A DNA stretch of 64,000 bases. Source: Acinetobacter johnsonii CIP 64.6. Its GTDB lineage: Bacteria > Pseudomonadota > Gammaproteobacteria > Pseudomonadales > Moraxellaceae. Position numbers and translations under genes: made by a program. Each line of letters begins with the position of its first letter. Positions within the stretch are counted from its first letter, which is position 1. Below the pieces are notes generated by a model. That model saw only the letters and a list, made by a program, of their open reading frames with translations. It did no database searches and was not told the origin of the DNA. Below are positions 36,295 through 44,902 of the stretch, piece by piece. The DNA lies in contig NZ_KB849235.1 in NCBI RefSeq assembly GCF_000368045.1, forward strand, positions 888,601 to 952,600, written 5' to 3'.

Positions 36295-37020
36295 TTAAAT
36301 CAAATCATTTTCGAAATAAGTCGCACGACGACCACGTAAAGTGATGTCAAAACGATAACAACGGCTGTCTGCTTCAATGAAGTTGCTCTTGTCTTCCAAG
36401 GCAATCAATGCACGACGTTGTTCTTCCGAAGGAATGGTTTTAATAATTGGACACGAATCAATCAGCGTATCGCCTTCAAAGTAGAACTGAGAAATAAGAC
36501 GTTGCGCCCAACCATCGGCAATCAAAGAGAAATGGATGTGCGCAGGACGCCATTCGTTAATACGGTTACGCCAAGGGTACGGGCCCGGCTTAATGGTACG
36601 GAACACAAAATAGCCATTGGCATCGGTCATCATGCGGCCACAACCACCAAAGTTCGGATCCATCGCACCAATAAACTGATCATTTGGATGGCGATAACGA
36701 CCTGAAGCATTGGCTTGCCACACTTCAAGCAAGGCATTTTTGACTGGACGACCGAACTGATCACGCACATAGCCATGCACAATAATGCGCTCGCCAATCG
36801 GCAAACCTTCTTTAGCATAGTTCAAAATCAAATCGTTATCTTTAGGCCCAAACTGCTCCGCACTAAATTGTGGTGAAGTCACTTCAGTTAAGGTTTCGGC
36901 AATTGAGATCAACGCATTTTTTGGCGAGCGTAACACACTGGTTTTATAGCCAGGTGCGTATGCTGGCGGATGATCTTCGGTATTACGTTGTGCATAAGCA
37001 CCTAAAATAAGTTGCGACAT
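36295..37020 (-). CDS. pcaH: protocatechuate 3,4-dioxygenase beta subunit
   Basis: The catalytic beta chain holding non-haem Fe(III). The four ligands are visible as Tyr in ASGRYRHPND, Tyr in PGPYPWRN, and the two His of WRPAHIHFSL. Other family marks are GERIIVHGYVRDQFGRPVKNA and DPNFGGCGRMMTD. The 241-aa length matches A. baylyi PcaH. It works with pcaG immediately downstream. GAGGG precedes the start codon. Confidence 0.96.
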   Translation of the reverse strand: MSQLILGAYAQRNTEDHPPAYAPGYKTSVLRSPKNALISIAETLTEVTSPQFSAEQFGPKDNDLILNYAKEGLPIGERIIVHGYVRDQFGRPVKNALLEVWQANASGRYRHPNDQFIGAMDPNFGGCGRMMTDANGYFVFRTIKPGPYPWRNRINEWRPAHIHFSLIADGWAQRLISQFYFEGDTLIDSCPIIKTIPSEEQRRALIALEDKSNFIEADSRCYRFDITLRGRRATYFENDLI

Positions 37021-37046
37021 GTGACGTCCCTCTTAATCTTGTTCCA

Positions 37047-37481
37047 TTACTCTTGATTCGTTTGTGCTTGGCTAAGCTGCTGTTCGCTCAGCTTTTGCGG
37101 GGCAATACCCAAATCTGCAAAAACTTCTTCTGCCATATGCATGGCTGCATTGGCTGCGGGCAAACCTGCATACAGTGAACAGTGCAAAATCAATTCTTTT
37201 AAGTCGTCCTTGGTCACACCATTGTTAAAACAAGCACGTAAATGCATACGTAGTTCGTCTTCACGGCCCAATGCCAATAACACGGCAATGGTGACTAAGC
37301 TACGGGTATGACGCGGCATGCCTGGTCTAGACCAGACTTCGCCCCACGCAAAACGGCTAATAAAATTTTGAAAGTCGGCATTGAAATCATTCAAGTTCTC
37401 AAGTGAACGACCGACATGCTTTTCACCCAGCACTTCGGTGCGTACAGTGATTCCTTGTTCATAACGTTGTTCATCATTCAT
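37047..37481 (-). CDS. pcaC: 4-carboxymuconolactone decarboxylase
   Basis: PcaC decarboxylates gamma-carboxymuconolactone to the beta-ketoadipate enol-lactone. 144 aa with the CMD family pattern: QGITVRTEVLGEKHVGRSLENLN interrupted at normal places, FAWGEVWSRPGMPRHTRSLVTIAVLLAL, RMHLRACFNNGVTKDDLKELILHCSLYAGLPAANAA. The His and Cys of HLRAC are the expected active-site residues. It lies between pcaK and pcaH, 15 bases after pcaK. Confidence 0.94.
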   Translation of the reverse strand: MNDEQRYEQGITVRTEVLGEKHVGRSLENLNDFNADFQNFISRFAWGEVWSRPGMPRHTRSLVTIAVLLALGREDELRMHLRACFNNGVTKDDLKELILHCSLYAGLPAANAAMHMAEEVFADLGIAPQKLSEQQLSQAQTNQE

Positions 37482-37495
37482 GGGAGAAACCTCAA

Positions 37496-38851
37496 TTAGG
37501 TCGCATCGGTATGTGCGACCAGTGATTTAACAAAAATAGCGACTGCTGCTGCCGTTGCAGGAATCAACAGCAGACTTAAAATGGCAGTAAACGACCAGTC
37601 ATTGCCCAGTAAAACTGCGCCGATCCATGCACCAAATACCGCACCAAAACGCCCAATCCCAGACATCCACGCCACACCTGTTGCACGGCATTGCGTCGGG
37701 TAAAAACGCGCACTCAGTGCTGGCATAGCCGACTGCGCACCATTAATTGCAACACCCGCACAAAGCACTAAAATGGCAAGTAAGGTTGGATTTGCTAAGC
37801 TCTGCCCCACGGCAAAGGCAAAGATCCCAGCGACAAAGTAGAAGCCTGCAATAATGCGGTTCGGGTTGAAACGGTCCATTGCCCAGCCAATAAATAAAGC
37901 ACTGAGGACACCGCCAAACTGAAATAAACCACCGATAAATGCAGCGCGTTCCATCGTTGCGCCTGTTTCACGCATTAGGGTTGGTAACCAACTGGTGAGT
38001 AGATAAATCATCACCAAACCCATGAAATAGGTTAGCCACAATAAAACCGTACCTTTGACATATTTCTGAGAGAACAGCATGCCAAACACACCTTTCTTCT
38101 CTCCACCTTCGGTTTTTTCTTCAGGTACATGAAACTCAGTAACACCCTGTACTTGCGTCGGTGCAATACGCGTTAGAATTTTGCGGACTTTTTCGCTGTC
38201 ACGGCCTTTCACAATCAAGAAACGATAGGATTCTGGCAGAAAGAAAATCACCAAGATCATCAAGATCAGTGGCGACCAACCGCCCAGTAAAAATAAGCTG
38301 TGCCAACCAAAGGTTGGGATCAACCAACTGCTGATGAAACCACCTGTCGCCATACCCAAGTTGTAACCACAGAACATGCAGGTCACGAGTAACGAGCGTG
38401 AGCGCTGCGGGCAATATTCAGAAAATAGCGTGGTTGCATTCGGCATCGCAGCACCCAAACCAATACCAGTTAAAAAGCGCAGTATTACCAAGGTATTTAA
38501 GTCCGCCGCATAGGCTGATGCCAAAGTAAAGCCACCGAAAATCAGCATCGAAACACTTAAAACAATCTTTCGCCCAAAGCGGTCAGCGGTTGGACCAGAC
38601 ACCAAAGCCCCAATAATCATACCGCCTAAAGCCGCACTCATGACTGGACCCAGTTGCGAGCGGTCTATCCCCCAGTCTTGTGCCAAGGCTGGAGCAATAA
38701 AACCCATTGCCGCAGTATCAATACCGTCAACAAAAACAATGAGAAAACATACAATTGCGATCAACCACTGATATTTGCTAATCGGGGCATCATTAATCAG
38801 TGCTTGTGCGTCTATACTCGTTTTTTGAGTAGCGTATTCCTGAGACGCCAT
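37496..38851 (-). CDS. pcaK: 4-hydroxybenzoate/protocatechuate transporter (MFS, AAHS family)
   Basis: PcaK is a proton symporter for aromatic acids in the inner membrane. The 451-aa protein has 12 membrane segments and the AAHS mark DGIDTAAMGFIAPALAQDW in helix 1. The loop-2 motif is GPTADRFGRKIVL, and MDRFNPNRI is the repeat in the second half. AAGGAGG precedes the start. Its place between pcaD and pcaC follows the A. baylyi order. It should bring in protocatechuate formed by periplasmic QuiC. Confidence 0.95.
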   Translation of the reverse strand: MASQEYATQKTSIDAQALINDAPISKYQWLIAIVCFLIVFVDGIDTAAMGFIAPALAQDWGIDRSQLGPVMSAALGGMIIGALVSGPTADRFGRKIVLSVSMLIFGGFTLASAYAADLNTLVILRFLTGIGLGAAMPNATTLFSEYCPQRSRSLLVTCMFCGYNLGMATGGFISSWLIPTFGWHSLFLLGGWSPLILMILVIFFLPESYRFLIVKGRDSEKVRKILTRIAPTQVQGVTEFHVPEEKTEGGEKKGVFGMLFSQKYVKGTVLLWLTYFMGLVMIYLLTSWLPTLMRETGATMERAAFIGGLFQFGGVLSALFIGWAMDRFNPNRIIAGFYFVAGIFAFAVGQSLANPTLLAILVLCAGVAINGAQSAMPALSARFYPTQCRATGVAWMSGIGRFGAVFGAWIGAVLLGNDWSFTAILSLLLIPATAAAVAIFVKSLVAHTDAT

Positions 38852-38893
38852 ACCTGCCTCCTTGGGCTGAAAGTCCTTTTAAAAATCCTTAAA

Positions 38894-39682
38894 CTATTGA
38901 AGCGATCCAATGAACTGACTGAGGGTTTGGGTAAACAGCTCAGGTTGCTCAATATTGGAAAGATGCGATGCATCAATCACCGCGAGTTCACTATTTTGAA
39001 TCTGTTGTTGCATAAAGACGCCATCTGCCACTGTCGTAACTGGGTCAAATGCGCCTGCAATCACTAAAGTTGGAATCTGAATCTGTTGAATTTGAGTAGA
39101 TAGATCTGCTTGCGCGAGCGCTCGGCAAGATTCTGCATAGCCCAGTGCTGGCGTAGTCGCTAAAGATTGAATGGTGCGCTGCGCCAAAGCATCGTGTTGA
39201 TAATCAAACTGCTCACTAAACCAGCGTGTATGCGTAGTCGTGACCAAGTCTGCTAAGCCATTGGCTGTCACAGCATCGGCACGAGCATTCCATCCTTCTT
39301 CGTTCCAGATTTTGGCTGCTGAGTTCGCCACGGTAATACTGTGAAAGCGATCTGCATGATGAATGCCAAGCCACAAAGCGGTCATACCTCCCATTGAAAT
39401 CCCGAAGAAATGCGCTTTTTCAATGTTTAAACCATTCAGGATATCAATCACATCTTCTGCAAGGTTTTGTACAGTGGTCTGCTCAATCACATCACTTTGC
39501 CCATGACCACGCGTGTCATAAGTCACCACTTTGAACTGCTGTTCGAAGGCAGCAACTTGTGGCTGCCACATGCCTTTATCTGTACCCAATGAGTTTGAAA
39601 ATACAATCACAGGGGCATGGTCTTGCCCACTGATTGCAACGGATAAGGTCTTGCCTTGACGATTGGTCATCGTGATATTCAC
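38894..39682 (-). CDS. pcaD: 3-oxoadipate enol-lactonase
   Basis: PcaD hydrolyses beta-ketoadipate enol-lactone to beta-ketoadipate. It is an alpha/beta hydrolase of 262 aa with the oxyanion region VFSNSLGTDKGMW, nucleophile Ser in FGISMGGMTALWLG, Asp in IAGAFDPVT and His in VIDASHLSNIEQP. The start is GTG at 39682, overlapping the pcaB stop codon as GTGA, with AAGGAGAGG in front. This favours translational coupling. Confidence 0.95.
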   Translation of the reverse strand: MNITMTNRQGKTLSVAISGQDHAPVIVFSNSLGTDKGMWQPQVAAFEQQFKVVTYDTRGHGQSDVIEQTTVQNLAEDVIDILNGLNIEKAHFFGISMGGMTALWLGIHHADRFHSITVANSAAKIWNEEGWNARADAVTANGLADLVTTTHTRWFSEQFDYQHDALAQRTIQSLATTPALGYAESCRALAQADLSTQIQQIQIPTLVIAGAFDPVTTVADGVFMQQQIQNSELAVIDASHLSNIEQPELFTQTLSQFIGSLQ

Positions 39683-41034
39683 TTTGCCTCTCCTTTTGCT
39701 TCCTGCAAAACCGCATCAATTTGGTCTTGGATATTGCCAAGATAAGATTCGGGTTTAAAAATATCGTTAATCTGGGCTGCGCTAAAATAGGCTTTAACTT
39801 GATCGAGTTCGCAAATGACCTCTTTTAAGTGAACGCCTTTTTCCACGGCTGTTTTGCATGCTTCTTCAACCACATGATGTGCCTGTAAGCGTCCGATATG
39901 CGGTGCCAAAGCCATCATCACCGCTTCCGCCATGATCAAGCCTTGCGTACAATCAAGATTGCGTTGCATGTTCTCAGCATTGACTTGCATGCCCTGTAAC
40001 ACGTCTAAAGTCCGCTCCAAGACACCTGCGCAAAGCTGGAAAATTTCAGGCAATGCCAGCCATTCTGCATGCCATCCACCCAAACTACGCTCATGTTCCT
40101 GCACCATGCTTTGGTACAAACTCGACATCAGCACAGGCACACGATTGGCTGCGGCTAAAACGGATGCCGCAGCAATAGGATTACGTTTGTGTGGCATGGT
40201 TGATGACCCACCACGCCCTTTCGCTGCGGGCTCAAATACTTCTGCAATTTCAGTTTGCATCATCAATGACCAGTCACGTGCCATTTTTCCCAAACTGCCC
40301 GTCACTATCGCTAGAACACTCGCCACTTCAACAAGACGGTCGCGCTCACCATGCCAAGTACAGCTTGGAACAGAAAGTTGTAACTGTGCTGCAAATGCTT
40401 GCACAACTGCTGTGCCTTGATTCTGCAAAGATGCCAACGAACCAACTGCACCGCCCAATTGCGCAGTGAAGACACGCGCTTTCATGGCTTCAATACGGGC
40501 TAAATCACGATAAAATGCCGAGGCCCAACGCGCGAATTTATGCCCCAACGTAATCGGCAAACCTTGCTGCAACCATGTGCGTCCAATCATCACTTGTGCA
40601 CGATACTGTTCAGCTTGGGTCAATGCAGTGCGGTAACATTGGTGAATTAAAGCTTCAACATGCGTCATTGCTGCACGACATTGCAAAATACAGGCAGTGT
40701 CTAAAATGTCTTGACTGGTTGCACCCCAATGTACATAACGTGCAGCATCTTCATCATTTTGTTTCACAATCGCAGTTAATTGCTTCACAAAAGGAATCGC
40801 GATATTGCCCGCCAAACCTGTAGCAAGAGCTAAAGCATCAAAGTCAATCTGATCAATTGCAGTTGCTGCGATGTTTGAAATTGCTGTTGCCGCAGATTCT
40901 GGAATGACACCGACCTGAGCCTGCGCTTGTGCCAAGGCAACTTCAGCCTCAATCATGTATGACACCAACGCGCGATCACTGAAAATTTCAGTCACCTCAT
41001 TTTGGTAAAATAAGCTGGCATATAACTGGCTCAT
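39679..41034 (-). CDS. pcaB: 3-carboxy-cis,cis-muconate cycloisomerase
   Basis: PcaB lactonises carboxymuconate to gamma-carboxymuconolactone. It belongs to the fumarase/aspartase superfamily and shows the signature GRGGSSTMPHKRNPIAAA, plus WGATSQDILDTA and RTWLQQGLPITLGHKFA. The 451-aa length matches the family. It overlaps pcaD by 4 bases and follows pcaF by about 22. Confidence 0.95.
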   Translation of the reverse strand: MSQLYASLFYQNEVTEIFSDRALVSYMIEAEVALAQAQAQVGVIPESAATAISNIAATAIDQIDFDALALATGLAGNIAIPFVKQLTAIVKQNDEDAARYVHWGATSQDILDTACILQCRAAMTHVEALIHQCYRTALTQAEQYRAQVMIGRTWLQQGLPITLGHKFARWASAFYRDLARIEAMKARVFTAQLGGAVGSLASLQNQGTAVVQAFAAQLQLSVPSCTWHGERDRLVEVASVLAIVTGSLGKMARDWSLMMQTEIAEVFEPAAKGRGGSSTMPHKRNPIAAASVLAAANRVPVLMSSLYQSMVQEHERSLGGWHAEWLALPEIFQLCAGVLERTLDVLQGMQVNAENMQRNLDCTQGLIMAEAVMMALAPHIGRLQAHHVVEEACKTAVEKGVHLKEVICELDQVKAYFSAAQINDIFKPESYLGNIQDQIDAVLQEAKGEAK

Positions 41035-41056
41035 GATCGTTATCCTTAAATCTGCT

Positions 41057-42262
41057 TTAAGCGCGTTGAATAATCATTGCAATGCCTTGACCTACACCAA
41101 TACACATCGAACACAGGGCATAGGTTCCACCGGTTTGTTCTAACTGGTTCAAAGCTGTGGTGACTAAACGGGCGCCCGATGCACCCAGTGGATGACCGAT
41201 CGCAATCGCACCACCGTTTGGATTCACTTGAGTGGTGTCATCTGCTAAACCAAGATCACGCGTTACCGCTAGTGCTTGTGCTGCGAAGGCTTCATTCAAT
41301 TCAATTACATCCATCTGTTCTAATGTCAGATTGGCTTGTTTGAGGAGCTTCTTGATGGCAGGTGCAGGTGCAAAACCCATAATGCGTGGTTCTACACCCA
41401 CTGCTGTTGAAGCAATGATTTTGGCACGGGGTTTAAGTTGGAACTTCTCGATTGCTTGTTCCGAAGCAATTAGTACAGCAGCCGCACCGTCATTGATGCC
41501 TGATGCATTCCCCGCAGTGACGGTGCCTTCTGCTGTCACGACTGGCTTGAGTTTTGCCAAAGCAGCTAAGGTAGTTGATGCACGTGGATGTTCATCCGTG
41601 TCGACCACAATCGGATCACCCTTACGCTGTGGAATATTTACAGGGATGATTTCGTGTTTAAAAAAGCCTTGAGCTTGCGCGGTTGCGGTGCGCTGTTGAC
41701 TCGCCAAGGCAAACTGGTCTTGATCTGCGCGATCAATATTAAAGTGTTGTGCCACGTTCTCCGCAGTTTGTGGCATGGTCTCTACACCATACATCGCTTT
41801 CAACTTAGGATTGATAAAACGCCAGCCCATGGTGGTGTCTTCAATCTTTTGACTACGACCATAGGCTGTTTCTGATTTACCCATGACAAAGGGTGCACGA
41901 GACATACTTTCCACACCACCAGCAATGATCAGGTTGGCTTCACCCGCTTTAATGGCACGAGCTGCCATCGCAATAGCATCAAGTGATGAACCACATAAGC
42001 GATTGACTGTCGTGGCAGGTACTTCAACCGGTAAACCTGCAAGTAAAGCCGACATACGACCCACATTACGGTTGTCTTCTCCCGCTTGGTTGGCACAGCC
42101 GTAGATCACGTCGTCGATCAATTCCCAATTTACAGATGGGTTACGTTCCATTAAAGCTTTTATTGGTAATGCACCAAGATCATCTGCACGAACTGGCGCG
42201 AGACCACCTGCATAACGTCCGAATGGAGTACGGATGGCGTCAATGATGTATGCGTTTTTCAT
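41057..42262 (-). CDS. pcaF: beta-ketoadipyl-CoA thiolase
   Basis: PcaF cleaves beta-ketoadipyl-CoA into succinyl-CoA and acetyl-CoA, the last step of the pathway. Thiolase catalytic residues: Cys in NRLCGSSLDAI (about residue 90), His in GGAIAIGHPLGASGARL and Cys in CSMCIGVGQG. 401 aa, N-terminus IDAIRTPFGRYAGGL typical of PcaF. It is separated from pcaJ by a repeat-like element at 42284-42370. Confidence 0.96.
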   Translation of the reverse strand: MKNAYIIDAIRTPFGRYAGGLAPVRADDLGALPIKALMERNPSVNWELIDDVIYGCANQAGEDNRNVGRMSALLAGLPVEVPATTVNRLCGSSLDAIAMAARAIKAGEANLIIAGGVESMSRAPFVMGKSETAYGRSQKIEDTTMGWRFINPKLKAMYGVETMPQTAENVAQHFNIDRADQDQFALASQQRTATAQAQGFFKHEIIPVNIPQRKGDPIVVDTDEHPRASTTLAALAKLKPVVTAEGTVTAGNASGINDGAAAVLIASEQAIEKFQLKPRAKIIASTAVGVEPRIMGFAPAPAIKKLLKQANLTLEQMDVIELNEAFAAQALAVTRDLGLADDTTQVNPNGGAIAIGHPLGASGARLVTTALNQLEQTGGTYALCSMCIGVGQGIAMIIQRA

Positions 42263-42283
42263 TTAAATTTTGTCCTTTATCTA

Positions 42284-42370
42284 AAATCCCTCCTGAGGAA
42301 CAACGTTCCGCAAGTCCCTTTGATAAAGGGAGAAGTTGCCCTCTTTGAAAAGAGGGGTTAGGGGAGATTT
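42284..42370. repeat. palindromic repeat element between pcaJ and pcaF
   Basis: An 87-base insertion-like unit with inverted ends (AAATCCCTCC at 42284, GGGGAGATTT ending 42370). It contains two internal hairpins: CCCTTT-GAT-AAAGGG around 42317-42330 and CCCTCTTT-GA-AAAGAGGG around 42339-42356. It begins immediately after the pcaJ stop codon. The form resembles short intergenic palindromic repeats (REP/MITE-like) that I associate with Acinetobacter genomes. Confidence 0.65.
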
Positions 42371-42371
42371 A

Positions 42372-43025
42372 TTATCCTTGAGTCGCATCCACTAAAGTTG
42401 CACCCGTCATTGCCTGCAATTCTGCAAAGCTTAGACCGTCGACTTTCTCAATCACTTTTAAACCTTCAGTGGTGACATCAATCACACACAAGTCGGTATA
42501 AATACGATCGACACATTTCAAACCTGTCGCAGGGTAAGTCAGTTCAGCTACGATCTTTGGTTCACCTTGTTTGGTCACATGGTCAGTGGTGATAAAGACT
42601 TTCTTGGCACCGACGGCTAAGTCCATTGCACCGCCGACCGCAGGAATCGCATCAGGTGCACCGGTATGCCAATTGGCCAAGTCACCATTGGCTGCCACTT
42701 GGAAGGCACCCAGAACGGCAATATCTAAGTGACCACCACGCATCATGGCAAAAGAATCCCCGTGATGGAAAAAGCTACCACCTTGCAGCATGGTCACATA
42801 TTCTTTACCCGCGTTGATCAGTTCTGGGTCTTCTTGACCTTTTTCAGGTGGTGGACCAAAAGCCAATAAGCCATTTTCAGAATGTAAGAACACGTCTTTG
42901 TCACTTGGTAGGTAACTGGCAATTTTGGTCGGTAAGCCAATCCCAAGATTCACATAAGCGCCATCTGGAATATCTTGTGCCACACGTTCCGCAATCTGAT
43001 TGCGGCTGAGTTTTTGATAGCTCAT
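42372..43025 (-). CDS. pcaJ: 3-oxoadipate CoA-transferase subunit B
   Basis: The beta subunit of the enzyme transferring CoA from succinyl-CoA to beta-ketoadipate. The catalytic Glu lies in LHSENGLLAFGPPPEKG; also YVNLGIGLPTKIASYLP, MMRGGHLDIAVLGAFQVAANGDLANW and VGGAMDLAVGAKKV. The frame opens at 43085, but the ATG at 43025 with GGGAGA upstream is preferred and gives 217 aa. It lies 13 bases after pcaI. Confidence 0.95.
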   Translation of the reverse strand: MSYQKLSRNQIAERVAQDIPDGAYVNLGIGLPTKIASYLPSDKDVFLHSENGLLAFGPPPEKGQEDPELINAGKEYVTMLQGGSFFHHGDSFAMMRGGHLDIAVLGAFQVAANGDLANWHTGAPDAIPAVGGAMDLAVGAKKVFITTDHVTKQGEPKIVAELTYPATGLKCVDRIYTDLCVIDVTTEGLKVIEKVDGLSFAELQAMTGATLVDATQG

Positions 43026-43038
43026 GATGTTCTCCCGA

Positions 43039-43719
43039 TTACACAGCAACAGGTTCAGGTTGGACCTGCACCACGTGTTGAACAAAAATACCTGCGGTGA
43101 TGATGTGTTCAGGGTCTAATTCACCCAGTTCTACCACTTCAGACACTTGTGCAATGGTTACACCGGCCGCCATAGCCATAATCGGGCCGAAGTTACGTGC
43201 CGATTTGCGGTAGACCAAATTCCCCCAACGGTCGCCTTGCTGCGCTTTAATCAAAGCAAAGTCGGCTTTGATTGGATATTCCAGTACATAATCTTTACCG
43301 TCGATGTGACGGGTTTCTTTGCCTTCGGCCAATAAGGTACCGTAGCCTGTAGGGGTGAAGACTGCACCAAGTCCCATGCCTGCGGCTTGAATACGACAGG
43401 CCAAATTGCCTTGCGGCACCAGTTCCAATTCGATTTTGCCTGCACGATAGAGTTCATCGAAGACCCAAGAGTCGGACTGACGCGGGAACGAACAGATGAC
43501 TTTTTTCACGGCACCCGCTTTGAGTAGCTTGGCTAAACCATAGTCGCCATTACCAGCATTGTTGCTGACGATGGTAAGGTCTTTAATGCCGAGTTGAATT
43601 AAGCCATCGATCAGTTCAGCAGGTTGTCCTGCGGTGCCAAAACCACCAATCATGATGGTTGAGCCGTCGGTGATTTGGGAGAGCACTTCCGCGAGGGATG
43701 CCGCGCTTTTATCTATCAT
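43039..43719 (-). CDS. pcaI: 3-oxoadipate CoA-transferase subunit A
   Basis: The alpha subunit, first gene of the pca-qui operon. Marks: GSTIMIGGFGTAGQPAELID, SNNAGNGDYGLAKLLKAG, ELVPQGNLACRIQAAGMGLGAVFTPTGYGT, LVYRKSARNFGPIMAMAA. The ATG at 43719 has GGAGT upstream and is chosen over 43746; this gives 226 aa. The promoter and PcaU operator lie between it and pcaU. Confidence 0.95.
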   Translation of the reverse strand: MIDKSAASLAEVLSQITDGSTIMIGGFGTAGQPAELIDGLIQLGIKDLTIVSNNAGNGDYGLAKLLKAGAVKKVICSFPRQSDSWVFDELYRAGKIELELVPQGNLACRIQAAGMGLGAVFTPTGYGTLLAEGKETRHIDGKDYVLEYPIKADFALIKAQQGDRWGNLVYRKSARNFGPIMAMAAGVTIAQVSEVVELGELDPEHIITAGIFVQHVVQVQPEPVAV

Positions 43720-43883
43720 TAGATAACTCCATTGTGCATCATGCAAATTTGAAAAGGCGCGGAAAACTAACTTATACTGGAGGATGATTCAGCTAAAACC
43801 ACATTCCCTAGTTTTTCAGTTCGATTTCCTTATCTGTTCATTTTTTATAATTTCTCCGCTTTGGGATAGATAGTGATCATAGG

Positions 43884-43926
43884 TTTTGTTCGATCATCGA
43901 ACAAAATACCTATATATCGAACAAAA
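43884..43926. promoter_or_regulatory. PcaU operator with three 10-bp repeats
   Basis: Three exact copies of TCGAACAAAA: one inverted at 43884-43893 and two direct at 43897-43906 and 43917-43926. The first two make a palindrome with a 3-base centre, and the third follows after exactly 10 bases. This matches the described operator design of PcaU/PobR in Acinetobacter: a palindrome plus a third direct repeat in the pcaU-pcaI interval. It means the pcaU start codon must lie downstream. Confidence 0.9.
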
Positions 43927-43998
43927 CCTGATTATTTCACTCTGATTTCACGTTATAGTAAAAATAATGAAGAAATAAAAATGGATAAAGGGAACACG

Positions 43999-44823
43999 AT
44001 GGAAGAAACAACCGAGACAAGAGAAAAGTGTCTTCAACACAAAGACAATAAAAAAACCATTCGACATGAAGATTTTGTCGCAGGTATTAGTAAAGGCATG
44101 GCTATTCTCGACAGCTTTGGTACTGACCGACATCGTTTAAATATCACTATGGCAGCAGAACGCACAGGCATGACCCGTGCCGCGGCACGACGCCATTTAC
44201 TCACCCTTGAATATTTAGGCTATTTAGAATCTGATGGTCATTATTTTTATTTAACCCCTAAAATTCTTAAATTTTCAGGGTCTTACTTGGGTGGAGCACA
44301 TCTTCCCAAAATTTCTCAGCCTTTGCTAAACTTGCTCACCAATCAAACCTCACTCATTTTTTCCGTTATGGTTCTAGATGGCTATGAAGCCATTACCATT
44401 GCACGCAGTGCCGCGCACCAGCAAACGGATCGTGTCAATCCTTATGGCCTGCATTTGGGAAATCGTTTACCTGCACATGCGACATCGGCAGGCAAAATTT
44501 TACTGGCCTATCTAGATGATCAGGAACAGTGTGAATGGCTGAATCAGTATCCGCTACAACGCCTAACCAAATATACCCATACCAACAATGAAACGTTTCT
44601 GGCCTTATTGCATGAAATTCGAGAGCAAGGTTGGTGTTATTCATGCGAGGAACATGAATTGGGCGTACATGCCCTTGCGGTTCCGATTTATGGGCAACAG
44701 TTAAAAGTGGTTGCAGCCTTAAATATTGTTTCCCCTACCATGCGCACAACCAAAGAGTATTTAATTCAACACATACTGCCATTACTACAAGAAACCGCAC
44801 GCGAACTACGTAATATTCTTTAA
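43999..44823 (+). CDS. pcaU: IclR-family regulator of pca-qui genes
   Basis: PcaU activates the pca-qui operon in response to protocatechuate and represses its own gene. IclR-type winged helix (FVAGISKGMAILDSFG, RLNITMAAERTGMTRAAARRHL, TLEYLGYLESDG) and C-terminal effector domain (GNRLPAHATSAGKILLAYL, EHELGVHALAVPIYG). The frame opens at 43873 but that region contains the operator. ATG 43999 has AAAGGG before it; ATG 43981 is an alternative. About 274 aa, divergent from pcaI. Confidence 0.93.
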   Translation: MEETTETREKCLQHKDNKKTIRHEDFVAGISKGMAILDSFGTDRHRLNITMAAERTGMTRAAARRHLLTLEYLGYLESDGHYFYLTPKILKFSGSYLGGAHLPKISQPLLNLLTNQTSLIFSVMVLDGYEAITIARSAAHQQTDRVNPYGLHLGNRLPAHATSAGKILLAYLDDQEQCEWLNQYPLQRLTKYTHTNNETFLALLHEIREQGWCYSCEEHELGVHALAVPIYGQQLKVVAALNIVSPTMRTTKEYLIQHILPLLQETARELRNIL

Positions 44824-44857
44824 CTGTTCCACCTTCGGCATAACTTTATTTAATTTC

Positions 44858-44890
44858 ATGCTGTACACACTTCAGCACGTACAGCATTTT
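44858..44890 (+). terminator. terminator of pcaU
   Basis: ATGCTGTAC (44858-44866) and GTACAGCAT (44879-44887) form a perfect 9-bp stem with a 12-base loop followed by TTT, between convergent pcaU and the racemase gene. Confidence 0.7.
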
Positions 44891-44902
44891 CTGTTGAAAA
44901 TA

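Noticed and set aside
42317..42356. Transcription terminator between pcaJ and pcaF
   Set aside because: The hairpins are not followed by T-runs in the operon direction, and the ends of the unit point to a repeat element.
43873..43998. Longer PcaU N-terminus starting at 43873
   Set aside because: This stretch contains the three operator repeats, and the added residues do not resemble an IclR N-terminus; a good ribosome site precedes 43999.
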